NCBI GenBank assembly: GCA_905250125.1 | Contig: CAJNOL010001130.1 | Span: forward strand, 1-64,000 | Direction: 5' to 3' | DNA length: 64,000 nucleotides | From: Rotaria sordida | Taxonomy: Eukaryota > Rotifera > Eurotatoria > Philodinida > Philodinidae | In this document: positions 39,001 to 49,193 of the stretch, piece by piece | Layout: each line of letters begins with the position of its first letter | Position numbering within the stretch: the stretch's first letter is position 1 | Position numbers and translations under genes: made by a program | The notes under the pieces: generated by a model | What the model was told of the DNA's origin: nothing | Databases searched by the model: none | The model's input: only the letters and a program-made list of their open reading frames with translations

Positions 39001-39637
39001 ATTTTCAAAACCAATATCAACAAAAAATCGTCGAAAAGAATTATCAAAAAATTCAAATGAATATTCAAAACGTTATACATCAACAGGTTTTCAACATATA
39101 CCATATGAACAACAACAACAACAACAAATGACATCTAATATTGATAATAATAATAATAAACAAAATTGGACATCATCATCACCAGCATTAACCAATCTTG
39201 TTATGTCAACACCAATACGACCATCAAAATCATTATCATCATCAGGAATTATGGCTGATTATGAAACATCAAATTCAATTAGTCCAAATTCAGGTTATGG
39301 TTCAACACAAAATATGATTGTATATCAAAATCGTTTAAATGATCAATCTCAAATAGTTCAACGTAATCGAACATCAGTTAAACAAGTTAAACAAAAAAAT
39401 GCAGCTAAGAAAAGACATGGATTAACTCAAGGGTAAGATTAAAAATGTTTTTAAATTCAATATAAAATAAAAATTTCTGTGTGTGTGTGTGTGTTTTTTT
39501 TTTCTCTATTTATTTATAATAGACATTATAGTGATGAAGATGATGATAATGATTCACCATTATCAGATCATAGTAGTTTAGAACAACGCACACAACCATC
39601 ATCTCGATTGTACAATGTTAATAATTATCATCAATAA
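33041..39637 (+). CDS. Gene B: 1537-residue low-complexity protein
   Basis: I do not recognise the family. Nine exons join in frame from ATG to TAA: 33041-33137, 33283-34379, 35146-35364, 35516-35836, 36233-36758, 36829-37569, 37648-38052, 38340-39432 and 39523-39637. They total 4614 bases (1538 codons including stop). The protein is hydrophilic, with Ser, Thr, Gln and charged residues. It has a proline run (about residue 200), many Ser-Pro and Arg-Arg-x-Ser-like sites, a poly-Gln run (QQQQQQQQQ near the start of exon 8) and an acidic C-terminus (YSDEDDDNDSPLS). Local helical, charged segments such as EEAFFEEWSEEF occur near residues 105-115. There is no signal peptide or membrane segment. 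The composition suggests a cytoskeletal or junctional scaffold, but that is inference only. AATAAA overlaps the stop codon (39633-39638). Confidence 0.8.
34444..35092. mobile_element. Fold-back MITE in intron 2 of gene B
   Basis: The left arm (CAATTGTAATCCG, then AAGAAGATCTTAGTAAG and AGTCTAAAAAGGTTC) is matched by an inverted right arm (AGACTTAACCAAGATCTTCT, then CGGATTACATTTGG). Arms are about 100 bases with indels. It occupies most of the 766 bp intron, while other introns of this gene without such an element are mostly 70-400 bp. No target duplication was resolved. Confidence 0.65.
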
Positions 39638-41270
39638 AATTAAAATAATCGATATTGAAAATTTAAGAGTATATATGGTACATGTCAGATGGTTTCTTTT
39701 GTTCTTATGGTATTGTATCGATATGTGAATGAATTTCATTTGAATGATTCTTTCATATGTGTATGCATCTTGATCTGTATATCCTATTGCAGATCGATAA
39801 TTTCTTCGCTTTTTTTTGTTTCTTTCACTCAGGAAAAATTCATATTCATTTCGATTACAAGACTATTAGGAAAAAAACCAAAGACCTCGTTTATCTTCTA
39901 ATTCTTCTTTATTTGTCTTCTTCCATTAGTATAATTTATTATATGAAGAAGCCAAATAATATGTTAGACTAGTTTTTCGATTGGTCTATCAATATCTACT
40001 ATTATGTTCCTTTTTTCTTCTTTTCTTTTTTTTTTTTTCTTATTGATTTATTCATACAAGAGAACCATTCAATAGCCTATACATCATATATATATATATA
40101 TATCTTACTTCAATGAAAAGATACATACAGTTGCTGTTTTTGTTGTTGTGTTTTGATTCGTGTGAATTTTGTTTGGTATGATTTGTCTAATTCTTTTGTT
40201 CATAATTACTTTTTTTTTTCTTCTTATCTATTATTCATTCGTAATTGAATTATTTTTTTTTCTACAATAAAATATAAATTGCACTTGATATAGATTATTT
40301 AGGAAATTTTTCATTGATTGATACATCAAAACATGATGAATATTAGTTGTACGCGATACAGAACAAAGACAAATGTAATAATAGCTATCATTGACTTTAT
40401 ATTGCATGGACTATTATATAAAATAAGAAATATTTGCATCAGCGTTAAATCAAGAACATCGACGAAAACAGATAGGTACTGGATCCACAAGACTTGGGTA
40501 GACTGAAGCCTACCTTAAATTAACGTGTCGTAGATAAGGATAGTCTTAAATATTGGTTTATCATTCCATCAGATGAATAGACTTATGCAACACATCGAAA
40601 TTCTTATGCAAACGCCAGAATTTTTTAACTGCATTCGAAGATAAATGGTGACATTTTCTTAGGGAAAGAGACTTAGAAAACATGTTTGAGAAAACATTGA
40701 GTGTTCTTCTATTACAAGTTTAGAAAAATCGTACAGAAAAGTTGAGTTAAACAAACTAAAAGTTGCCGAAAGTTTTCTTCGATTTTCATAACTAAACTTA
40801 CATGTCTAAGAAACATGTTCAACAAATTGAACAAACCTATACGTTAATTTCTTATTTTTTGTGAACACTACTGCTGCATCATTATTCTGCGTTTCCAGTA
40901 AATTAGATTGAAAATTCTTCTTTTGAGAGTTAAAATGAAATGAAAAACAAATGTTAGGATGTTTTTTTTAACTGATCGCCTTTTGACACAAGCTGAAAAC
41001 TTTTGCTCAACCGCTTCAGCTTTATACAGTACAAAATGTAAGTTGGAAACAAGAAGTACTAACTGTCTTTCATCTGAATGGTATAAAAAGACTCGCCCTC
41101 CTCCCTTCTACTCTTAACTTATTGGTAGAGATCCAACAGAAATTGCTCAGGCTACTCTAGATTCAGTACGTTCCACTGCGTATGTTGATTAAGCTTTGTT
41201 CAGTAACAGGAATCTATATAGACGTAATGTTTAATAAAAGAAAAAGAATGCTATCAACAACTATGAGAGC
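39638..41270. other. Downstream of gene B; no supported gene
   Basis: AT-rich, with short microsatellites such as TATATA near 40088. Short ORFs lack motifs. A TATA-like GGTATAAAAAG at about 41080 has no gene that I can assign to it. Confidence 0.4.
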
Positions 41271-41318
41271 GTCGGTGTGAATGTTCTTCTTGTTCTTCAC
41301 ATCCACCCACACTGTAAA
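41271..41318. repeat. Short telomere-like fold-back
   Basis: GTCGGTGTGAATG, a spacer of about 15 bases, then CACATCCACCCACACTG. G-rich strand first, C-rich strand second, as in the other tracts. Confidence 0.5.
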
Positions 41319-41334
41319 TAATTCTTACTTTATT

Positions 41335-42130
41335 TCATAAACTATGATTAAGTGCTTTAATATTCATTTTTGCTGATGGTAAAATCGTCTGTATTCTAGT
41401 CGTTCCACTAAATTCATCATTTGTTTTTAAACAATAATAAATAGTGGAAACTAATGAACTTTTTGTTCTTATAGGTATATCAATATTTGATGATGCTAAA
41501 CTGTGTGTATTTCGTGTCATATAACTATTATTTAAAACAAATTAGGTTTATTGTAAAGATTGTCGACTTACTGAATGAACAAGTGATTCTTGAGAAGAAG
41601 AAGAAGAAGAAGAAGATGAATCTACTTGAATTTGATTTAAATGTCTTTGTTCATCATTAGAATCACTATGAACATGTTCTTTATTGAATTTTCAATAGTT
41701 GTTGTTGGTGGTGATATTGATATTAAATGATAACCTATTGATGAATTATTTCTTGTACTAGTTGATGATAATGATATTTGACTACTATATGGTCATAAAC
41801 AAATATCATTTAATTGTTTATCTAAACGATTATAAAGATGTTCTGATGGTATTGTTGTTGAAAGATGATGATGTAGATGAATTTGTATAACATTTTATGT
41901 TGATGAATAAAATAGTTTATAATTTGCTAATTTATTTAATACGTATTCTAATTCATGGTAATGTTCGACCAGTATTTAAATAAATTTGTTCAAATAAACC
42001 AGCAAGAGCTGAATCAAGTATCGAATATTCTCGATCAAAAACAACTAAGAATTTGAGATGAAGATTTCAAATAATAGTAAACTAACCTAAATCAATATTA
42101 CATTTATTATCATGTGGCTTATTCATATGT
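41335..42130 (-). pseudogene. Decayed low-complexity protein gene
   Basis: On the minus strand several coding-like pieces are separated by stops and frame changes. DREYSILDSALAGLFEQIYL (about 41970-42035) is followed by a Ser/Thr-rich stretch (SQISLSSTSTRNNSSIGYHL), then by QVDSSSSSSSSSQESLVHS ending at a good GTAAGT donor near 41572. After a 40-50 base intron the terminal piece (MTRNTHSLASSNIDI...) runs to a stop at 41335. The composition resembles genes A and B, so it may derive from a related gene, but I cannot show homology. Stops interrupt the first pieces. Confidence 0.45.
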
Positions 42131-42172
42131 GAAGACTGGTTCATCATAATCATGATCAGTATGTGAGTATAG

Positions 42173-42222
42173 GGTGTGGGTGTGGATGTACTTCGTCATC
42201 TGCTTCGTACCCACACTCTTGG
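42173..42222. repeat. Telomere-like fold-back
   Basis: AGGGTGTGGGTGTGGATG, a spacer of about 19 bases (TACTTCGTCATCTGCTTCG), then TACCCACACTC. Confidence 0.65.
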
Positions 42223-42839
42223 TGAACTTCAATGTAAAATTTATTTGAATAGTACAGAAAAAATAACTGTTCATTTCTATTATGATTTTTATTTTGTTAT
42301 ACTGTTTTTTTTACATGATATATCATTTTAGAAACTACTGTGTGATTTTTTTTTGTTATAATAAAAATGAACTACTTGATTCATAAAAATTGTCTCTGTA
42401 CTTCAACCTTCCCCATTAAAAAGTCAAAAAAAGATGAAACTTCGTAATAGACAGTATTTCAAGTTTTTTATTTGATGTTGTTCTGTTTGTCAAGACCTGG
42501 CCTTATATTGCAAAAGTTTGTTGAAAACTGAACAGATTTATAGAGAATGTTTATTTATGTGTCACTTCGTTTCATAATAAAATACTAAACTCCTACTTCA
42601 GACTAAAACAAATTCCATTTTTGAAATTCCGTAACAATCGGTATTTTTCAAATAGCTCAGGTCTGGTTAAAGAAAATCAATGAAAGTTTTACTGGTAACG
42701 GATCTAAATGGTGCCTATCTATGATGTAAATTTCAGAGAGTTAGCTTTTATTTTTGAGAAGATATTGACGTCACAATGTAAAAAAATGAAATCCCGTAAC
42801 ACTTAGCCGTGCCGATCTATGATTGAATATTTGCTTACT

Positions 42840-43340
42840 CAAAAAAAATGGAAACAATCTATAAGTGTGTCAAAAACAGTGGTACAGTTGTTTTATTCAC
42901 AAATAAGAAAGTCAAGAATGCACATAGAAATGAATGGACGAAAAACTGAATTAGTAAATGAATTTAAATATATAGGATTCACATGAACAAACAAATTATC
43001 CCGAAGACTACTAGCCGTCGATAGATATATAGGAAACATTCAAAAATCCCTCGAAAAATTTAGATGGTTAAAAGCAAAACGCTCCATCTCTATCATGGTG
43101 TCCAAACAGTTTTTTTCTCATATGCATTTTTTCATTTATCGCTGCCTCTTTATCTCAACTCGTAACTTATCCACTATGACCAGTGAACTATCATTGGAGG
43201 CTTATATTAAACACTACATTCAAAGAAGCTGAAAATGTATACACACAAAGGACCTTGGATGTTCACTTTTCTTTAATGATATTTTTCTTTGGGATGGTTT
43301 TTATAAAAGAAGGAAGGATCACCTTAGTCAATTATTTCCT
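42840..43340 (+). mobile_element. 3' fragment of a LINE-type reverse transcriptase
   Basis: The plus-strand translation from about 42905 gives MNGRKTELVNEFKYIGFT, a stop, TNKLSRRLLAVDRYIGNIQK, and then a long stretch to about 43200. This matches the thumb region of the minus-strand LINE relic (FKYLGFQWTDKLS...GIEKIQRS) in order and spacing. An in-frame TGA replaces the expected Trp, and further stops follow near the 3' end (about 43230). Fingers and palm are missing, as expected for a 5'-truncated copy. Upstream sequence (42400-42840) is non-coding. Confidence 0.7.
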
Positions 43341-44031
43341 AGTAATTGTGTAAAGTAATTAATAGGAAAGCATGAATTGCTTTTCTTAAAATGAATATCA
43401 TTTATTGAAATAAAGTAGTTGTATACAAAGAAAAGGCATGCAGAATCCTTCTCCTTTTATCTTTTTTTTGTTTCTCCTTTTTCTTGTTTTTCTGTCCTTG
43501 ACACACTTACGAGAGTCCTTCTTCTCTTCTCTTCTCTCTTTTTCGTTTACGTGCTTCTTCACAAGTTTCTGAATTTTTTTGTTTTTTTTCTTTTTGTCTC
43601 TGTATTTACCCTTTGTCACTTACACGAGCTGAGTCAATACTCGACTGAATGATATTGATAGCAACTGTAAGACTCATCACATTTATGTTGTTGTTTAATG
43701 CTTAAATATCATAGTTTCTTTTTATATTATCATGTTAGCACGGCGGAGTGTTACATTTACGAATATAATGAGAAAACAATGACCATCCCATCTTAACAAC
43801 ATGAATTGTCTTCACTGTGCTGTATTATATTGAAAGCTAGGTCAAACATGCCACTTTGCACAAAAAAGATCCCCTCTTGCCTCATATCTGGTTTACTTTT
43901 ACCATCCATACACCTTTGTCGTTATGTCAAGATAAGAAAAGACTCCCTTTACATGAATTGCTATGTCATTTATTATATCAGCTATTGTTGGTAGTTAAAG
44001 CGGTTGACATCACTGTGGGCAAACAGAACAT
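43341..44031. other. Intergenic with pyrimidine-rich tract
   Basis: Strongly T/C-biased plus strand at about 43445-43610. The lysine-rich minus-strand ORF is its reverse reading and not a supported gene. Confidence 0.45.
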
Positions 44032-45168
44032 ATGACTGTTTATATGGCGATGGAAGGTTCAGAGCTCGATTTCTGCTATCGAACCAAGGAAGATTACTGT
44101 AACGATCGCATTCAACTGGTCGATCTGTTTCGACGTTGTGAAGCAACGAATCAAACATCCGCGATGATGGGTCTGGATGGTCGATCGTTTTCAGCAGCTT
44201 TTCATTGTGAATTTACTGATTATCTCTGGTGTATGGAACAATATCCTAAATCGTACTGTTTTCAATTGCGAGAACCTAGAAATGGACGAATAGTAGCCAC
44301 TTGTGTGATCAATTTGAAAGAGGTACAGTTCGGTGGGAAGATAATGAGAACCGCATTTGGTCGTTTAATGCGTGTTGAACCGAATCGACGACGTCAACGC
44401 TTGATCCTCACATTGATTTCGCATACAACAAAAGTCTGCCAACTTGACCAACTCGATTTTAGTCAGGGCTACACACTACTCACCAACATTCCATCCTTGA
44501 CTTTACAACGTGTCCATACAGCGACGAAACGAAAAGAAATTGCTCTATTAGATATCTTCGTTATTGCTACACAATCGAACACCACGACTACTTCATTACG
44601 GAAACTTACTTCAGCAGAAATGGAACGATTGTGTACGATTGATTTAGCCAATTGGGTTTGCCTTCCTGTATTAGATGAGTTGCGATGTATTATGAAAATG
44701 ATTGAATATATCGGCACCTTTTTTATCGGCGATTTCGCTTCGGGTCGATATACGGTAGAATCCGTATGGCAACCTTCCAATGCTATCATTTGTGATGATC
44801 GATCTTCTCAGACGAACGCTTATCGCGGTTCGTACTGGCTTGTATTCAACTTTTTTCAATCACCTAGCTCAATTTCATCCTCGAATGATGACAAGCAATC
44901 TCTGTTGTCTTCTTTAAGCCGCATGGCCTTCAACAACGGTATACCATTCATACTATGCCATGTTGAAAAATCATCAGTGTTTAATATTTTATGTCGAAGA
45001 CAAGCATTAGCCATGACGACGGAGATACTATCTCGAAAAGTTATTTCACAACGCATGATGGAGTTAGGTGATGAATTCGACATATCTCCTGTGTGGCTTG
45101 ATCCTCGAGATTTCAGTTCACTTCTATACTTTACTTCATTATCCGAACATCTTTCATCTCAGCTATAA
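44032..45168 (+). CDS. GNAT-like acetyltransferase, single exon
   Basis: Uninterrupted ORF of 378 codons with more balanced codon use than genes A and B. Residues 80-130 look like the GNAT core: a strand ending in RLMRVEPNRRRQRL (111-124) sits where the acetyl-CoA-binding R/Q-x-x-G-x-G/A loop would be, followed by a helix. The strand LLTNIPSLTLQRV (149-161) resembles the family's ATxxxNxxSxxL segment. The glycines of the acetyl-CoA loop are absent, so activity is doubtful. The C-terminal half (about 190-378) would be a second GNAT-like or substrate domain, similar in overall layout to HOOKLESS1-type proteins. The start could be Met1, Met5 or Met7. Lack of introns in an intron-rich window fits a retrocopy or acquired gene; that is inference. 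Confidence 0.55.
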   Translation: MTVYMAMEGSELDFCYRTKEDYCNDRIQLVDLFRRCEATNQTSAMMGLDGRSFSAAFHCEFTDYLWCMEQYPKSYCFQLREPRNGRIVATCVINLKEVQFGGKIMRTAFGRLMRVEPNRRRQRLILTLISHTTKVCQLDQLDFSQGYTLLTNIPSLTLQRVHTATKRKEIALLDIFVIATQSNTTTTSLRKLTSAEMERLCTIDLANWVCLPVLDELRCIMKMIEYIGTFFIGDFASGRYTVESVWQPSNAIICDDRSSQTNAYRGSYWLVFNFFQSPSSISSSNDDKQSLLSSLSRMAFNNGIPFILCHVEKSSVFNILCRRQALAMTTEILSRKVISQRMMELGDEFDISPVWLDPRDFSSLLYFTSLSEHLSSQL

Positions 45169-45237
45169 GAAACACGTTCAACTTTGGCCATAACATTATT
45201 ACGAACATGGAAATTTACTTTCCTCAATTTTAACGAT

Positions 45238-45292
45238 GAGGGTATGGGGGGGCTGTGAGTATTCTTTTCCCACACCCACACTGTTAATTATG
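45238..45292. repeat. Telomere-like fold-back downstream of the GNAT-like gene
   Basis: GGGTATGGGGGGGCTGTGAG, a spacer of about 11 bases, then CCCACACCCACACTG. Same orientation as the other tracts. Confidence 0.6.
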
Positions 45293-45715
45293 CAAAGAGA
45301 ATATATTTTTAATGTTTTGTATTGAATTTAGAACGTCGCAAAGAAAAGGATGAGGTATTGGTGACATAGTTCGTAGCATAATTATTTTAGAAACATATAG
45401 AAATAGTAGGAAACAATGCTCAATGCAGCAATGTTTGAAGGCAATTGGAGATGTGTGGCGTATACTGGGAGAAAGCGTTCGTAAAAAGTGTTTGACACAT
45501 CGTTACAATTAGCAAAAGAAATTGCAAAACATACGAAGAAATTTTCGAAAAAGAAATGTGAAAAAACAATGAACAAAGTGGCATATTGATTACAGCTGGT
45601 CATAGAATACAACGAAGGCCGTGTTCACACACATTGATTATTATTATAATTTACGCTTTTGAAAAACACTCTCTTACAAAGTTTCTTTCCATTCAGAATT
45701 TATAAATATTACTGA
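45293..45715. other. Intergenic, no supported feature
   Basis: Nothing beyond short ORFs without motifs. Confidence 0.4.
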
Positions 45716-47016
45716 TATCTATCTCAAAACAGAAAAACTGTGGATATTTAGTGAATAACTTTTGATAGAAACGAGAGAGAGAGAGCTGCAGTTTCCACCA
45801 TATGAAAGAGGCTGTATCACTGCATAGTTTCATATAATACTCAAAAAACATTGATTCATAATTCGATTGTCAGTCAGCGATCTTCAGAAAAATACTGAAA
45901 GTTCTATGATGATTGCATCGAGTTTTAATTATAAGGAGTGTGATAGATCTATCAGTTCAGGATCTACAAATCTACGCAAATCCAAAATATCTACCTTGTT
46001 TTCATTCAAGAGTTATATATGCAACATTACGCAACATAAGCACATTTTCGACAATTTTTACAGAATTTCAGAAGTTCGCAGGCACATATCTCTTCTTGAA
46101 AATGTCTCAATGGCCTACAATATTTGCTGTAGACTCAGTTTTGTATATGCTTTCCATCAGTAATCTCGAAACTGTCAAGTGGTTCTATGATCAATCCCTG
46201 AAAACAATGAAGACCATCTTAGAAACGTTCGATATATACTTTAATTATCGGGGATTGTAGTTCGTATTGAGTTTTCTCTTCCCTGAAAATTTCATCCAAA
46301 ACGAATGTATTTTTGAGTGAATTACATAGACAACAGTCTGCGGCACCAAAATAAGCTGTTTTGGTCATCATCCTTACCATAGCTGTTACTGTTACAATCG
46401 ATGACACCGGAGTCAAAGAACATTCGTTTTGGATGAAATTTTCAGGGAACAGAAAATTCGATGCGAACTACAATCTCCGATAATTAAAGTATATATCGAA
46501 CGTTTCTAAGATGGTCTTCATTGTTTTCAGGGATTGATCATAGAACCACTTGACAGTTTCGAGATTACTGATGGAAAGCATATACAAAACTGAGTCTACA
46601 GCAAATATTGTAGGCCATTGAGACATTTTCAAGAAGAGATATGTGCCTGCGAACTTCTGAAATTCTGTAAAAATTGTCGAAAATGTGCTTATGTTGCGTA
46701 ATGTTACATATATAACTCTTGAATGAAAACAAGGTAGATATTTTGGATTTGCGTAGATTTGTAGATCCTAAACTGGTAGATCTATCACACTCCTTATAAT
46801 TAAAACTCGATGCAATCATCATAGAACTTTCAGTATTTTTCTGAAGATCGCTGACTGACAATCGAATTATGAATCAATGTTTTTTGAGTATTATATGAAA
46901 CTATGCAGTGATACAGCCTCTTTCATATGGTGGAAACTGCAGCTCTCTCTCTCTCTCGTTTCTATCAAAAGTTATTCACTAAATACCCACAGTTTTTCTG
47001 TTTTGAAATGGATGTG
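45716..47016. repeat. 1.3 kb near-perfect palindrome (fold-back element)
   Basis: Two arms of about 590 bp (45716-46309 and 46420-47016) are near-identical in inverted orientation around a 110 bp spacer. Translating either arm inward gives a 98-residue reading (MSVSDLQKNTESSMMIASSF...) identical apart from two residues, which shows how close the arms are. That reading has no recognisable domain and is probably incidental. Each arm carries a (GA)n run near its outer end. No target duplication, transposase or telomeric repeat was recognised at the edges. Confidence 0.9.
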
Positions 47017-47596
47017 AGTCACAAAATATATATATCACAAAAATCAAGTACGAAAATTCATGTATTTCAATCTAGTTCATGCATTGAAGCGCTAGTTTTA
47101 ACTAGAGAGCTGGAAATTTTGGGAAACCAAAGATCTTGGTTAGATAATAACAAAATCTCCAGCAACCACAGTCAATGTGTCATTTTTACATCATAGATTA
47201 AATTATCAATGTCAAAAATTATCATTGACTGTAAGTACGTTCTTGTAAATATGTATAATGATATTATTGAACGTCGTGTCGTACGAATATCTATATCTTA
47301 GCCGCCATAATCAAGTTTTGAAAAAAAAATAGAAGATCAAACTTTACCTGAAGAATCACAAATATTCAGAGTATTCTTGGAACCCCAAAAGTATATGGTC
47401 AGATATACACAGGCGAATGATAACAAAGACATAAAATATCTCAATAGATTATTTACACTTGATCACACTGATGCATATGAGCTGATCATTCGTCTGTTCT
47501 TAGTCAACCATATGGCCATAATTCTAACTGGCAGAAAGCAATTTTTTCTCTAGACATTTATCTTTGAATCAACAACATTAGAAGCGTTTTTGGATG
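47017..47596. other. Intergenic, no supported feature
   Basis: No ORF, RNA or repeat that I can support. Confidence 0.4.
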
Positions 47597-47658
47597 GGTA
47601 TGGATGTGGATCTTGAGGATGGGTGTAAGAACCGATCTTAAGACTAACCCACACCCTG
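47597..47658. repeat. Telomere-like fold-back
   Basis: GGGTATGGATGTGGATC and GGATGGGTGTAAG, then, after a 16-base spacer, ACTAACCCACACCCTG. G-rich then C-rich. Confidence 0.55.
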
Positions 47659-47739
47659 TTTTCTCTCGGGCGTTGCCGAGTGGTGTTTTAAACTCGACGA
47701 ACAAATTTGATTTCTTATCATAGACAACATCTCATACAG

Positions 47740-48830
47740 CACTCACACAACCTTCTGCGCAGAATGCGATCGTTAATCCTGCAGATAAGCAATAGTCACG
47801 TATTTGATCAAATCGAGGTTTTACTTCGTTAATCCAATTTGAAGAATAACATCGTGTTATCGTGATTGACGTCTCTGATAGAGGAGAGTAAGTATTTTTG
47901 TTTTAGCCAATTTATAGGCATTCGCATCGTCCCGAACATGAAGAGATAAATTAAAATCACATAATTCGTTGATGTAACGATAATTATCTTTGTAAGTAAT
48001 ATTCTTTCTTAGCATGTCATCGATCATTAATTATAACAAAGACAAGTTGGTTCGATGAGAAAAACATATAGATCATATTGTAGAATCGTACAAGAGAGGA
48101 GGGAGTGGGAAATGTATGGACAACATCGCTGAATATGATGGAACCATTCGCAATATTTGAAGGTAGCGACGAATAGAACTCGTTGAGTTTCCATGAATGC
48201 ATTAACTTAAGTTGGATAACTGCTCATAATTGGTCAGGTGCTGTTGTCGAGCTCAAATTCAGCCTTATCTTTGAGTTTTCGACGGGCTTTTGATGGAAGA
48301 TTGACAAATGCAAAAATTTTGGAGTAAGCACTAGAGAGACTGAATCTTGAAAATATGTTGCACTCTAATGATATCGACTATTTCTTGGCTACACTATGAT
48401 TGGGATAAGCCACATAGATTCTGCAAAGAGATTAATAGAATCGATGTAGGTATTGAAACAGTCGATATTAATCTAATAGCTCAAATAATTTCAAGAGCAA
48501 ATCAATCACTACATTGAAAGCAAAAGGATTCATGAAAAACAATCCATTACAGGCATGACGATGCAATTCTTTCTTCTTTTTATATGCTTGAACATATACA
48601 GTAAATACATGCCTCTGATTCTTAAAAAGAAAAATGACTGATTCACTTCATGTAGGAAAAAAGATAGAAAAGACTCGCTTCTCTATAGGTAATTTATTTT
48701 TCATAGGATCTATTTTAAATATCGTGTGAACAAGTATCAAGGGAATAAACAACAGAGAGACGACGTCCTTCACAGAATATGTAGGCACTAAATGAATTGA
48801 ACGGTGTACCTCCACCAATGTTCAAAAAAA
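47740..48830 (-). pseudogene. Decayed protein-coding gene, family unknown
   Basis: The minus strand holds several coding-quality pieces in different frames. LNIGGGTPFNSFSAYIFCEG lies near 48770-48825, SSAYSKIFAFVNLPSKARRK at about 48250-48330, and DNYRYINELCDFNLSLHVRD at about 47930-47990. WINEVKPRFDQIRDYCLSAG followed by LTIAFCAEGCVSAV lies at about 47735-47840. Frameshifts and stops separate them. Their order and shared strand suggest one dead gene of at least 1 kb. I cannot name the family; the G-G-G and Cys residues are not enough to assign an enzyme. Confidence 0.45.
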
Positions 48831-49193
48831 GATAGAAATGATAAAAGTTTTTAAAAAATGTTCTGCTGAAACTTCAAATATGCTATAAGATTCCCACTAA
48901 AACTCTACATCATTCATTGCATATTTCAGAGTTTTAGGAAAAATAGTTGAATGAAAAATGTTTGAAGTAAAATTCTGAAAATATCGCCAAAGACCCTTTT
49001 CTGAGAGGATCTCTATCTATTAATAGTAAATAATTACTTTGCTTTTAGCATCGAACTTTATGAGCATATGCTTACACAAATCAATATATATCTGCAGAAG
49101 ATAAGAGATCTTCAATGAGTGATTCAGTAGTCGTTGATCATTTTAATTTTTTGCCGTTCAGAAATATTTATTTCATTTATTTGAAAACCAAAA
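48831..49193. other. Intergenic, no supported feature
   Basis: AT-rich sequence, nothing recognised. Confidence 0.4.

Noticed and set aside
43398-43652. Lysine-rich ORF (minus) and Phe/Leu-rich ORF (plus)
   Set aside because: Both derive from one pyrimidine-rich simple-sequence tract.
45867-46861. Two near-identical 98-residue ORFs on opposite strands
   Set aside because: They are the two arms of the palindrome read inward; the reading lacks any domain or independent evidence of coding.
47665-47700. tRNA-like start GGGCGTTGCCGAGTGGTG
   Set aside because: Resembles the 5' arm of a Ser/Leu tRNA, but no anticodon stem, T-arm or acceptor complement follows.
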